Shown here: one piece after another, positions 35,181-46,445 of the stretch | How positions within the stretch are numbered: the first letter of the stretch is position 1 | How the letters are laid out: each line of letters starts with the position of its first letter | DNA from: Leptodactylus fallax | Taxonomy: Eukaryota > Chordata > Amphibia > Anura > Leptodactylidae | Assembly (NCBI GenBank): GCA_947044405.1 | Contig: CAMRHE010000353.1 | Span: 682,001 to 746,000, forward strand | DNA length: 64,000 nucleotides | Reading direction: 5' to 3' | The notes under the pieces: model-generated | Seen by the model: the letters and a program-made list of their open reading frames with translations, nothing else | What the model was told of the DNA's origin: nothing | Database searches by the model: none | Translations under genes and position numbers: made by a program

Positions 35181-37075
35181 CTACACCTCCACCTTTGCTT
35201 CCAAACCTAGGGGCACCTCTGGTTCTGGCACAGGTATGTGTGGACCCTGTCTTCCCTCCCAGACGCCTGGCCCCTTTGAGCCTACACCCTGTTCCTCCTG
35301 TACTTGGGTGGGTGATGGTGATACCTTGGGCAAATGACTGAGATCATGCTTCCCCAAACCATCCCCCCACAATATATTGACAGGTAATACATTTGACATA
35401 CCCCCTTCCTGGGTCACACCTCCAGTACCCCATGCCATCTGCACTTGGGCCATGGGCACTCCTGGAATAGAACTGGACAGAAGAGACGTGTATGTCTCAT
35501 ACCGGCTGGACTCCTCCGGCTTCAAGGGAGTGAGGCTAGTCATGGCGGTCTCAGCACCGACTCCAGGTGGTGTAGGCAACGGTTCAAGGGTCGGATCGCC
35601 CTCCACACTTGTAGCACTCTGGCTGCGGGCTAACACCGCACTACCAGCAGTCCGTCCCTCACCTGGATCGGCCATGAGATCCACATAGCCTACCTGACTA
35701 CCTGGCACATGGTCAGCAGTTGGGTGCTTATCGGATGCACTGGGCGAAATAGTAGAAGTCGCTTCCAGTGACTCAGAAGAGCTACCCTGTACCCTTTCAC
35801 AAGCATTGGCAATTACATTGACAGTACATTCATTAGCAATTGTTAATTCACACTGGGCCTCAATGAGATCTGTGGTAGACAGATTAACAAGCTGGGAGGG
35901 AGACGCCCCCGCAGATGTGGGTGTGTCTACAGACAAGGTCTCATTGGCTCCTAGCACGGGGGTGAGCAAAGCATCAATAACATTTTTGCTGAGCTGGGTT
36001 GCAGGAATCTCATTTGCATCTTCCTTGCTCTCAGCTGAAGGCAACTCATTAGCATTTACATTGACTGCCATGGGAAGTATCTCAGAGGGGGGGTTACAGG
36101 CCCTCTCTGCAGATATGACAGACACATTATCAACATTAATCATAGACAGTTTATCACAGTAAATTGGGGTGCTCCCCACCCCATATTGGGACATCATAGG
36201 TCCTAAATCACTTCCCAACAGTACATTAGCAGGCAAATCAGTCAATAGTCCCACAGTCCGCATTCCTTTTCCTGCACCCCAGTCCAGATACACAGATGGA
36301 CCACCTGCTGTGGCTTGGGAAACAGGGAAGTTCTCAGGGCGGTTGGGGCACTCCTCCTTGAAATGTCCTGTCTGGTGACAGGCATGGCCCCGCCGCACCT
36401 CCCCTTGGGGTTTGGGGAAGGTCACCCGGGCGCCCAGAGTTTTTGGGACAGGGGAGGGACCACCCGGGGCATAGTTTGTCTCACCCGACCTGACGACAGA
36501 TGGCTGTGGTGACCTCCGGCCTGGCTTCTCCTTCCAACTTGAGGGTCTCTGCAGGGTTGTTGGAGTTTGCGCCTGCTGGGAAAGCTCCATCCTTTTGAGC
36601 TCAAGCTGATATTGCCGCTCTCGTTCTGCTGCCTCACGATCAGCCTGCCGTTCTGCTGCCTTCCCTCTCTCTCTCTGCCTGTCGCTCAGCAGCCTCACGA
36701 TCTGCCTGCCGTTCTCGTTCTGCTGCCTCACGATCTGCCTGCTGTTCTGCAGCCTGCCATTCTTGTTCTACAGCTTCCAGAAAACGGTACAACACCTGCA
36801 GGTATGTGTTAGGGTCACTAGTGCCTACTTGCTGTAGGGCCATTCACCAATATGAAGCCATTCTCCCGACAACGCTGGGGCTACTGGCCTCTCCTGGTGA
36901 AGTAATCCTTGGGACCGGGCTGCTTGCTGCACTTCCTGGCCTAGCCCCAAAATCAGGACTCTGCTCGATTCTCTGCATAGCTGTGGCTGCCTCCATTTCA
37001 GCCATACGCTAAGGATCTCCAAAAGCCTGGTTCAGCAGTTCTGGTGATCTGCTTCTGAGCCCACTAGCCATCCAC
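35181..37075 (-). pseudogene. Gag-like polyprotein of the LTR element
   Basis: Translation begins near 37075 (MASGLRSRSPELLNQAFGDP), with an in-frame stop shortly after. The frame at 36640-36843 gives PNTYLQVLYRFLEAVEQEW, then tandem ADREAAERERQ repeats that form a charged coiled coil. A frameshift leads into a 516-residue frame (36731-35181) with QYQLELKRMELSQQ, a zinc-knuckle remnant CHQTGHFKEEC whose first Cys is lost, and VGLLTDLPANVLLGSDLG, which resembles the retropepsin fold after its active site. The rest is a Ser/Thr/Pro-rich low-complexity tail. A further frame at 34631-35038 may be the end. Gag would package the RNA; no polymerase follows. Confidence 0.72.
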
Positions 37076-37252
37076 TGGTATTTGCCAAATAAAAGATAGG
37101 ATAGAATACAAAGAGTAAGGGAGGGGAACAGCACTGTATCAAACTTTCACTGTATCTTAATGCTTGCTTTAATACCAAGCTTGTCTCATAGGATTACTAC
37201 AATCCCCAGCATGTGAGTGATAAAGGTCACCAACACACGCTGTTTATCCTAA

Positions 37253-37274
37253 GATCCCACTACGCTGCCACCCA
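37253..37274 (-). promoter_or_regulatory. Primer-binding-site-like sequence
   Basis: Starts TGGGTGGCAGCG directly after the 5' LTR on the minus strand; TGG pairs with the CCA end of a tRNA. The tRNA identity cannot be decided by eye. Confidence 0.6.
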
Positions 37275-38152
37275 TGTGAAAGATCCTCAGTGCGCCAACA
37301 CCACTTTGACCACACCTGAGTCTTCTTTCATATAAAACCACACTCACCGCCAGTGAGTGCTGGGTTCACAAGATAAATACAAGACAAGCTTTCTAAATTT
37401 TATATATTTATTAACCCCTAAATGGGTCGGTATTAGCATCTAACACATGCAGTTCAGAACAGATATGCAGATGTATACAAGCATTAACAGTTACTAGTTA
37501 CAAGATACAGTGCAATGAAATAAAAGGGCATAAAAGTGAAATATTTACTTTACCACGCATCTCCTTGTTGTGGCTCTATAATCCAACACTCACACATGCT
37601 CTGTCATGTGTGAATAACCAGTGAAGGCTTCTTAGCATGTAGCATTAATACAACAATCCAGTGTGCATGCTGTTCAGTGGTCTGTCTGTAATATCTTGTA
37701 GTCTGTCTGTAAAAACTCCTCATAGTGTTCTCTTGTAGTCCCAGCACAATCTCCTCCCACTGACATCTTACCTCATCTTATATACCCTTTATGCCACCTC
37801 CCAGAATGAGGTCACCGGCGACAGCAAGTCTGATTGACTAACGCACTCAAGTCCAGATTCTTTGTATTGAGCTGAGACCAAGTGAAATGATACAATGTTA
37901 TCAGCCATATCTGATCTACCAGTTCAGGCTGACCAATGCATGTTTGTTTGATCACTCAGGGCTGTGTAGGAATACAAAGGAGCCCTGCTGGGATGGATAC
38001 AAAGCCCTATTGTTCCAGTCCGGCCACTATTGGCAATATACCTATGAGTAGGCTGTGCACATTATGAGTAAAGAGAAGTAAGAGAGAGGTACGCTACCCA
38101 GAGATCAAAATACAGCTCTGAGTTATAGCCATATTTAAGCAGAATCATCACA
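37275..38152 (-). repeat. 5' LTR (878 bp)
   Basis: Partner of 33837-34709. Ends TG/CA and next to the target copy CACTG at 38153-38157. Confidence 0.92.
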
Positions 38153-38157
38153 CACTG

Positions 38158-39845
38158 TAAGAGGCTCGAGTTGTCTAACACGATCAAATCGGAAAAATTA
38201 TTAAATGTCACTAATGATACTAGCTCTATGGTATCAACAATAGTTGTTAATAATGTATTAAATTCATCTTCATTCTATACCAATTCTGTTGAGCTCACAA
38301 CAGGTACTAATGATGTGATAAATTTATCTTCAATTGAATTATCACAAGATCATTTAAGGGTGTTATCGAAAAGGCCTTAATTTTGTTCCAACAGAGAATT
38401 TTTATTTTTTCCAAACAATTTTGGACGTTAATAGATTTATTTGATCGCTTACTGTTAAGAGACATTTCTATACAGAGGATGACAATTCTAGTGAAACGGT
38501 ATCTAACACAATTTTCTTCTACAGAGTAAATGCTGCACATTAATGAGTTTTCGGGTCTTATGTTTAGAGAACAGGTTTCTGTTTTGCAATTATCTGAATT
38601 TCTTGCACAAAGTGAAGGTTTGCCAGTTAGAAATACACATACCACCGAAGTGAGATCATACAATCCAGCCTTTTATACTTTAAAATCAAGAGTACCTGTT
38701 TTCGGCTATTTTCAACAGGATGTCAATAAATTAAACACATCTTTAAATTCCAGAACTTTAAATTCCAACTTAAGCCCAGGTGAAAAGGCTGTATTGTCTT
38801 ATCTCAAAACTAATGATAACATTAAAATGGCTGATGGGGGGGGGGGGGGAAGAGAGGTAGTGGTTATGAATAAGGAAGATCATAAAAATGGATGTTTGTC
38901 CATTTTACAAGACAATAAAACTTATAGAAAACTTTTCTAAAGCTCTCAGTGATCTGGTAATGGAGGGTTAATTTGGGGATTATTTTGTCATCCCAATATC
39001 ATCATTTAGTTGTCCAGTTTCTAATAATACCAATCTTCCATGGTCTACCAAAAATACATAAAGGGATACTACCTCTCCCTTTGCGCCCTATAATTTCTGC
39101 TATCGGATCTGTCAATGAAAAACTTTGTGCCTGGTTAGACAACTTACTTCAACCCTTAGTCTTGAGAATACCAGGATACATCAAAGATAGTAAGGAGGTT
39201 CTCAAAACGTTTAATAATTTCTCAATGGATAGTCATTTTTCTTGGTTAACATGTAATGTTAACGTCCTTTATTCAAGTATCCCCCATGAAGGTGTTATTG
39301 TAGCTTTGTCACATCATCTTTACAAATATAGTTCCTATTCTGAAAAACTTTGTGAATACATCATTTCAGTAACAGTTTCTCCTTCAACACTATTTTATGT
39401 TTGATATGGATTTTTATTTACAGATATCTGGAGCCCCATGGGGGCCCCTTTTTCACCCTCTTTGGCAAATCTGTATATGGCGTGGTGGGAAGAATTTCAT
39501 TTTTTTCTGACAAACCTTTTTCTCCTTTTCTTTATTGGTATGATCGCTATAGCGATGATATTTTAATGGTTTGGAAGGGAGATGTAGCATCCATACCAAA
39601 TTTAATTCATTATCTCAATCGCAATGAGTTGAACTTACAATTCACATACATCTCAAACGGTGATGAGATTTGCTTTTTAGACATACATTTGAAAGGCAAC
39701 ATGAATGAAAAAACGGGCTTGTAGTACTAATTTAGATTACCAGTGTCAAAATTCACAAACTCTCACCAGATTGAAACATAGGGGTTATCCCCAATGGACA
39801 TTAAATAGGACTAAAAAAATAGTGGATGACAAGAATCGTATTTCT
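38158..39845 (+). pseudogene. Penelope-like reverse transcriptase
   Basis: After the LTR the ORF continues with an Asn/Ser-rich region, then ELSQDHLRVLSK and a broken NFVPTENF-like block (38350-38400), the conserved entry to the Penelope RT. LSPGEKAVLSYLKTNDNIKM and a VVVMNKEDHKNG block (38775-38910) are followed by FHGLPKIHKGILPLPLRPII (about 39030-39100), WLTCNVNVLYSSIPHEG (first catalytic region) and, after a frameshift through the GAPFSPSLANLY-type motif, YWYDRYSDDILMVW with the double Asp intact (39548-39559). INFLD-like EICFLDIHLKG closes the palm. Several frameshifts and a G-run at 38837-38848 disable it. The ORF is cut by the LINE at 39846. Confidence 0.85.
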
Positions 39846-40081
39846 TTATTATTATTATTATTGTTTATTTATACAGTATAGCATCATTAATTCCATGGTG
39901 CTTTACATTTGCAGATTTACATACAGTACACCAGGTATACAAAACAGATAATACAAACAGTGACCAACTGGCACAGTAGGATAGAGGGCCCTGCCCGCAA
40001 GGGCTTACAATCTATGAGGGAAGAGGGATAGAGACAGGAGGTGAGGGGAGAGGCTGTACAGATGGCGGTGTGGTGACAGTG

Positions 40082-43000
40082 TTATTGGAGGTTGTAGGCC
40101 TTCCTGAATAGGTGAGTCTTCAGGGCCTTCTTGAAGCTCGTAATTGTGGGGGTCAGTCTTATGTGTCTTGGTAGTGAGTTCCAGAGTATGGGGGATGCAC
40201 GGGTGAACTCTTGGAGACGATTGTGTGAGGAGCGGATGAGAGCAAAGCGGAGTAGGAGGTCTTTGGAGGATCGGAGGTTACGTGTGGGCAGGTAGCGGGA
40301 GATTAGGTCGGAGATATATGGAGGGGACAGATTGTGGATGGCTTTGTATGTCAGCGTTAGTAGTTTGAACTCTATTCGCTGGACGATGGGTAGCCAGTGG
40401 AGGGATTGGCAGAGGGGGATGGCCGATGAAGAAAGGGGGGAGAGGTGTATTAAGCGAGCAGCACAGTTTAAGGTGGACTGGAGGGGGGGTGAGAGTGTTA
40501 GCTGGGAGGCCATGGAGAAGGGTGTTACAGTAGTCTAAGCGGGAGATTATGAGGGTGTGGACTAGCATCTTTGTAGTTTCAGGGGTGAGGAAGGAGCGGA
40601 TTCGTTGGATGTTCTTGAGTTGGAGGCGGCAGGAGGTGTTGAGGGTTTGACTATGAGGATTGAAGGATAGGTCAGAGTCTAGGGTTATCCCAAGGCAGCG
40701 GGCCTGTGGGACTGGGGTGAGAGTGGTTCCATTAATTTTGATAGATGGGTCAGGTAAGGGAGTCATGCGTGGAGGGGTGAAGATTATGAACTCCGTTTTC
40801 TCCATTTTGAGTTTGAGAAAGCAGGAGGAGATAAAGGATGCTACGGCTGCTAGACATTCTGGGACTCTGGACAACAGGGAGGTAATGTCTGGACCAGAGA
40901 GATATATTTGGGTGTCGTCAGCATAGCAGTGATAATGGAAACCATGGGATTCTATGAGTTGGCCAAGGCCTAGGGTGTAGATGGAGAACAAGAGGAGTCC
41001 TGGGATGGAGCCTTGGGGGACATCTACAGAAAGAGGGCGTGGCGGGGAGGTGGTGTGCAAGTGGGAGACACTGAATGTACGGTTGGTGAGGTATGAGGAG
41101 ATCCAGGAAAGGGCCAGGTCAGAGATGCCAAGGGATGAAAGTATTTCAAGCAGGAGGGAATGGTCGACTGTGTGTCAAAGGCAGAGGAGAGGTCGAGCAG
41201 GAGGAGGACAGAAGTGACCTTGGTTAGGGCAGTTTCTGTGGAGTGATAGGGTCTGAAGCCTGACTGTAGTCTGTCAAAGAGCATATTGGACGAGAGACAG
41301 GAGGACAGTTCAGAGTGGACGTGTTGCTCCAGCAATTTTGAGGCATATGGGAGCAGTGAGATGGGGCGATAGTTGGCTGGAGAGGACGGGTCGAGGGAGG
41401 GTTTCTTAAGTATAGGTGTGACGGTAGCATGTTTGAAGGCGGAAGGGAAGGATCCATTGGTTAGGGATAGGTTGAAGAGATGGGTTAGGGCAGGAGTAAT
41501 GACTTCAGAGAGTTTGGGGATGAGGTGTGACTGGATGGGGTCGAACGCGCAGGAGATGAGGTGGGATTTAGAGATTAGGGTGGAGAGCTTTTCATCAGTG
41601 ACGGTGGAGAAACAGGTTAAAGATGAAGAGCACAGGACAGTTGGGTAGAGTGGTTGTTGGGGGTGTAGGGTGAGACTGTCTCTGATGGTGTCGATTTTGC
41701 TTTTGAAATAAGAGGCAAAGTCATCAGCTGTGATAAGTGATGTCGGAGGGGGCACAGGAGGACGGAGAAGGGAGTTGAAGGTAGTGAATAGCTGTTTGGG
41801 GTTGTGGGATAGGGCAGATATTAGTGCGGAGAAGTAGACCTGCTTTGCAGAGGTGAGTGCGTTCTTGAATTTGAGAACTGCCTCTTTGTACCTAAGGAAG
41901 TTCTCCTGGGAGTGGCTTTTCTTCCAGAGGCGTTCATTAACCCGTGAGGAACGTCTCAGTTTTTTAGTCAGGTCGGTGTGCCAGGGTTGCCTATTGATCC
42001 GTTGGGCTCTGGTGTTAGTGAAGGGGGCTACAGAGTCAAGGGCTGAGGTAATGGTGGTATTGTAGAAGTCAGTGGCAGTATCTACATCCTGGAGTGAGAT
42101 TATGTCAGCGAACGGTAGGAGAGAGTCTGAGAGCGTGCGGATGTCAAGGCGATTAAGGTTTCTGCGGGGGCGTGTTGGTTTAAGGGTTGTAGGGTCTGTT
42201 ACAGAGGAGAGGGCTGAGAATGTCAGCATTTTGTGGTCAGAGAGCGTGGACTGAGAGTTAGAGAGGTTGACTAGAGAGCAGAGGTGGGTGAATATGAGGT
42301 CCAGCGTGTGCCCCTTTGTGTGGGTGGCAGAGGAGGACCATTGAGAGAGACCAAATGAGGTAGTGAGTGATAGGAGACTGGAAGCAGGGGGGTGGTTTGT
42401 GTTAATGGAGATGTTGAAGTCACTCATGATGATGGTGGGGGTGTCTGTGGATAGGAAGTGCATTAGCCAGGTGGTGAAGTGGTCGATAAAGGCAGCAGTA
42501 GGTCCTGGCGGTCGATATATGACAGCCAGTTGGAGGTTGGAGGGCGAGTAAATGTGAACAGAGTGCACTTCAAAGGAGGGGAGGATGAGAGCAGGTATCG
42601 GTTGGATCGGGGCAAAGGAGCAATTGTCAGACAGGAGTACGCCTACGCCTCCACCAGGTTGTTTGTTGGGGCGGGGAGTGTGCGAGAATTGCAGACCTCC
42701 ATAGGAGAGGGCAGCAGGGGAGGTGGTGTCTGAGGGTGTTAGCCACGTTTCTGTGATACTGAGAAATGATAATTTATGAGAAATGAAGAGTTCGTGGATG
42801 TAGTCAAGTTTGTTGCGTACAGAGCGAGCGTTCCATTGGGCGCCGGGGAGGGGCGGGAGCGGGTGAGATAGGGGTAAGATTTAGGGGGGTTTCGTGTGCT
42901 GTTGCTGGATGTGCGGAAAGATCCTACAGCAGGGGAGTGCTGGGGCGGTCCAGGATTGGGAGATATGTCGCCATAAGTGAGGAGTAGCAGGGAGAGGGAT

Positions 43001-43209
43001 AGCAGGTGTAAATAGGAGAGGGTGTGGGGAGGTTGTGTGTTTCTGGGGCGGAAAGCTTGTAGGTGTGTGAGTAGCTGCGCAGAGAAGGTGAGATGGTGGG
43101 GTAGGATAGATGGAGAGATAAAGATAATCTTAGTGACACGGCTGGTTTGGGGTGGTAGAGTGGTTTTTACAAGTATGGGAAGGACAACAGTGATTATAGT
43201 GAGAAGCAT
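40082..43209 (-). pseudogene. L2-like LINE ORF: 2A-like leader, endonuclease, reverse transcriptase
   Basis: Starts at ATG 43209 with a hydrophobic segment (MLLTIITVVLPILVK) and reaches TYGDISPNPGP at residues 78-88. After a frameshift near 42860 the endonuclease reads [39 protein letters not shown] and [11 protein letters not shown] (42568 onwards). RT follows: [43 protein letters not shown] (a duplicated CA then shifts the frame near 41180), [15 protein letters not shown] and [12 protein letters not shown] with the YADD box intact. The C-terminal frame (40513-40082) has [16 protein letters not shown] and AYNLQ at the end. Only about three frameshifts, so it is fairly young. Confidence 0.87.
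42946..42972 (-). other. 2A-like translational recoding motif
   Basis: GDISPNPGP, residues 80-88 of the frame from 43209, preceded by SLSLLLLTY. Compared with the 2A consensus D(V/I)ExNPGP it differs at the Glu. In known 2A sequences the ribosome skips the bond between Gly and the last Pro. Several APE-type LINEs of animals carry such motifs ahead of the endonuclease, which is its position here. Confidence 0.75.
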
Positions 43210-43514
43210 TATTGGTTTGCATTTAGTGGGTTGTGGTTACCTTCAGTTCCCTTCCGGTCCAATTCTGGCCTAATTCTGGTCTATACACTTAGAATCTGCA
43301 CTTGGAAGCTGCAAAATGACCTAGGTCAAAATGACCAGGGCCCTTACATTTATACTAGCTAGCAATACATTTGTTTCATTAGTATCAGTTGTGAAAAGGG
43401 GGAGTGGAAACATGCAGATCAAATCAGAGACATCAGAAAGGGACAGGTGAGAAACAGCAGGGGATGGAGACAGGGGTTTCAAAGTTAATACAATTACAAA
43501 GTGGAAAGTAGCAT

Positions 43515-43824
43515 ACCAGCAGATAGATATAACAACATCAGCAAGCAGAGGTATATTAAGAATGGAGCAGTAGATGTATTCAGTATATGGGTCCAGGTGG
43601 ATTACACATACCAGCAGATAGATATAATAACATCAGCAAGCAGAGGTATATTAAGAATGGAGCAGTAGATGTATTCAGTATATGGGTTCGGGTGGATTAC
43701 ACATACCAGCAGATAGATATAACAACATCAGCAAGCAGAGGTATATTAAGAATGGAGCAGTAGATGTATTCAGTATATGGGTCCAGGTGGATTACACATA
43801 CCAGCAGATATATATAATAACATT
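43515..43824 (-). repeat. 95-bp tandem repeats at the 5' end of the L2-like LINE
   Basis: Starts at 43515, 43610, 43705 and 43800: three full 95-bp units and a partial one. Each contains ACCAGCAGATAGATATA, CAGCAAGCAGAGGTATATTA and TGGGTCCAGGTGGATTACAC (with one TTCGGG variant). They adjoin the Penelope sequence and so belong to the LINE insertion; they could be promoter monomers. Confidence 0.85.
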
Positions 43825-44535
43825 CAATGATTGATTTACCTCTCGAAATGATCAATGTCGTTCTACCAATATAACTTTCTCTACAGTTTATAGCCCTCAA
43901 TATAGAGAAAATGTTCAGATTATTAAATGTAATTTACCTATTTTACAAGCAGACCCTGTAGTTAATAAAATTTTGGATACTGGGTTTCGTTGTGTTACAC
44001 GCAGAGGCCGTTCCCTTAGAGACATCTTATCCCCGAGTTTATATCGTTCTAACCCTCAAACCTCGTCAGCCTGGCTTCAGGTGCGAGGTTTTTTCAAATG
44101 TGGTCTTACCAGATGTTCAGCTTGTAAACTTACCACTAAAACTTTTCTAATAACTATTCTCCTACATATAAAATAGATAGTTTTTTAAATTGTAATAGCC
44201 ATCATGTTGTCTACATTGTTAAATGCAGAGCATGCAATTTGTTATATGCGGGATGCACTATTCGGCCAATCAAAAACAGGATTTCAGAATATGTGACAGA
44301 CTGTAATAAATCATTATCTGATAATATGCCAAATGCTTCCAAACATTTTATTATTTTCCACAAAGATGATACTACTACATTTTCATACTTTGCCATTGAA
44401 TACATACCAAAACCTGTTCGTGGAGGTAATTGGCGCAAATTGCTTTTCAAGCGAGAAGCTTATTGGATTTGGAAAATGAACACCAGGTACCCAAAAGGTT
44501 TAAATGTCAGGTCACATCTTGCACTGATTTACTAG
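43825..44535 (+). pseudogene. Penelope-like ORF, C-terminal part with GIY-YIG endonuclease
   Basis: Continues after the LINE with TFSTVYSPQYRENVQIIKCN, ILDTGFRCVTRRGRSLRDIL and FFKCGLTRCSACKLTTKTF (43880-44145), the region linking RT to nuclease, with Cys pairs. After a frameshift HHVVYIVKCRACNLLYAGCT (about 44202-44260) supplies the GIY-YIG-type core, followed by RPIKNRISEYV with the Arg/Glu positions and ISKRE-like LFKREAYWIWKMNTRYPKG near the end. The nuclease cuts target DNA for insertion. Stop at 44535. Confidence 0.85.
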
Positions 44536-45400
44536 ATATTTATATATAATATTTATTAATTTTGTTATTTTCTTGGCCTTATTTATGAATTTTTCTCTAA
44601 TTATCATATTGTGGGGTCTTTCTATGTAGCTATACTTACAGGAGTGCATTCATTGTTATTCAGCTTCATATTTAAATATCCCTCTATATGAGTTTGTCCG
44701 TGATTTAGTCATGTGATTGGATCATCTGACTTAGTCCTGTGACTTTGGTGTTTGTCCTGGCTATCAGGGAAATTTATGGTATATTTGTAATTCCCGCTAT
44801 ATGCCCATGTTTGTGGTCCGATCATGTGACCTGATCATGTAATTTAGTAACATGATCTCTGCAATCCGATCACGTTATTTGATCTAGTGTCTAGTCATGT
44901 GACTCTCGTTTTTGCCTGGATTATGATGGAAATCCGTGACTCTCAAGGTATATTTAAATTTCCCTCTATATGTGTATAGTTATGGTCCGATCATGTGACA
45001 GGATTACGCAATTTAGCCATGTGATTTCTTATTCTTTCTGGCTACCATGGGAGATTATGGTTTATACAGCTCATTTTTTTTTTATCTGATCATATCTGGT
45101 AAGCGAATGTTTCTTTCCCCTTCCCCCCCCCCCTTTTGTTTATTTATTGATATATTGTATATATGTTTATATTGATTTTCATTTGTGATTGTGGTTTTTC
45201 ATTGATGTTCTTATTGTTATGGGTTACAATTTTACAATATATTGGGGGTTAAATTGCTAATGTGATGTCATTAGGTGTGGTTTCTATTCAGTATTTAGCC
45301 TGATACGAGTGAACATTAGGTTTAGATAGGAGTAAGGGGCTTTGTTAGCTCTGAAACGTGTAGGCTAATTTTTCATTTTTTGTCATGGATCCGTGAATTG
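44536..45400 (+). other. 3' region of the Penelope-like element
   Basis: AT-rich sequence with repeated modules of GTCATGTGA / GATCATGTGA type (44700-45010), then a block at 45318-45365: AGTAAGGGGC TTTGTT AGCTCT GAAACGTGTAGGC, which has the stem-then-GAAAC layout of the hammerhead-like sequences elsewhere. No protein. Confidence 0.5.
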
Positions 45401-46026
45401 TTGGATGTTTTTATGATCCTCTTTTATGGTTTGAATTAAAAGTTAAATTTTATTTTTTGCCTGATGCAAAAATGATGCCCGAACCCAAAGTGGCCGAACT
45501 GATTGCGCATGTTCAAGAATTCGCTGCCAAACAGCGCTGTGGGCGAGAACTTAGAAGAAAGAAAATACAGAGAAGACCAAGAGGGGAGACACCGCAACGG
45601 ACGAAGGGGCGTTGAAAAGCGATGACGCGGTGGGTGCTCGCAGCAGAGGAGGAACGCCCCGGGTGCTCCGTGAAGCTCATTACCATAACTGAAAAAACTA
45701 ATTATCTTAGAATCGACTGGGAAAAGAAAACAATGAAAAGTAGGAGTAGAATGGCCTTTTTAAAGGCCATTTCAATGTGTCATTAGCTTAAAAGTGTTTT
45801 TTCTAATGATACACTCCCTTTAAATGTAGCATAAATGTTAGGTGTTTACACTTAGCTTAAAACTTTAGCCACACAAACCAAAGTTCTTGTGAATATACGT
45901 AGATGGTTCCTCATTCTCATGTTCACTTGGGAGGCAATTTTATTAAGAGAGAATATTTACATAAAGTTTGGTAAATATCTGAAGTTTGCAAAGTACATGA
46001 GTGTTTGTAAATAAGACATTTTTCAC
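45401..46026. repeat. Unassigned plus TTAA MITE end
   Basis: 45470-45823 ends in CACTCCCTTTAA, the end of a TTAAAGGGAGT-type MITE (TTAA at 45820-45823); on the minus strand it continues ATCATTAGAAAAAACACTTT. The left boundary is uncertain. A relative starts at 62588. 45824-46026 holds nothing recognised. Confidence 0.45.
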
Positions 46027-46347
46027 TCAGGCACGGTTCACATCTGCGCATGGGTTTCCGTTCGGGGAGTTCGCTTGGGGACCCCCTGAACGGAAACCTA
46101 TCTGCATAAAAAGCAGTTACCGGCGGACCCCATAGACTATAATGGGGTCCGTGTGGTTTCTGCTCGGTTCCCGCAGCACTTTTCTCTCTGCATTTTTCGT
46201 GTGGAAATCGAGCAGAAACCACACGGACCCCATTTTAGTCTATGGGGTCTGCCGGTAACTGCTTTTTATTCAGATAGGTTTCAGGTTTGGGGGTCCCCAA
46301 ACGGACTCCCCCGAACGGAAACCCACAAATGTGAACCGGGCCTCAGT
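46027..46347. mobile_element. MITE with long internal palindrome
   Basis: AGGCACGGTTCACATCTGCG at the left, CAAATGTGAACCGGGCCTCA at the right, and almost self-complementary throughout (ATGGGTTTCCGTTCGGGG against CCCCCGAACGGAAACCC; ACGGACCCCAT near the centre). Related to 32517-32731 by its ATAGACTATAATG core. Confidence 0.7.
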
Positions 46348-46445
46348 CTATGGTGTTGGATTTATGAGAAATTACAAAAATATTTTAAAAGTGGCATCCC
46401 AAAAGACCAGTTTTAAAAAGGATGTGTGTACTGGACACATCATTA

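Larger units (their letters stand above)
33837..38152 (-). mobile_element. LTR retrotransposon, gag-only, 4.3 kb
   Basis: Two direct LTRs (33837-34709 and 37275-38152) begin TGTG.. and end ..CACA. The 5-bp target duplication CACTG is exact (33832-33836 and 38153-38157). On the minus strand the order is 5' LTR (37275-38152), a primer-binding-like TGGGTGGCAGCGTAGTGGGA right behind it, gag, a polypurine tract AAAGGCGGAGG directly before the 3' LTR. The internal part is only 2.56 kb and lacks polymerase and integrase, so it needed proteins in trans. The gag/protease wording suggests Ty3/gypsy-like origin, not certain. Confidence 0.88.
39847..43824 (-). mobile_element. L2-like LINE, close to full length
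   Basis: Minus-strand element: tandem 5' units (43515-43824), 5' leader to about 43210, one long ORF (43209-40082) with a 2A-like motif, endonuclease and reverse transcriptase, a 3' UTR of some 235 bp with TGGTGCTTTACATTTG-type wording, and an (ATT)n tail (plus strand 39845-39864). It lies between the RT and C-terminal parts of the Penelope ORF, so everything between 39847 and 43824 came with the insertion. L2 clade assignment is from ORF motifs and tail. Confidence 0.85.
33430..45400 (+). mobile_element. Penelope-like retroelement interrupted by two later insertions
   Basis: Coding pieces appear in order on the plus strand: N-terminal region (33465-33836), rest of the N-terminus and reverse transcriptase (38158-39845), then RT C-terminus and GIY-YIG endonuclease (43825-44535), followed by a tail with a hammerhead-like block (45318-45365). 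The gaps are filled by an LTR retrotransposon (33837-38152) and an L2-like LINE (39847-43824). Without them the element would be about 3.7 kb, normal for a Penelope-like element. I do not see a matching 5' terminal repeat. Confidence 0.8.

Noticed and set aside
35181..36731. 516-codon open frame as a host gene
   Set aside because: It lies between two LTRs with primer site and polypurine tract, has a zinc-knuckle remnant and is the gag of the LTR element.
38837..38848. Programmed frameshift at the G-run in the Penelope RT
   Set aside because: The surrounding ORF has several unrelated frameshifts; a slippage or sequencing error in a G-run is the simpler explanation.
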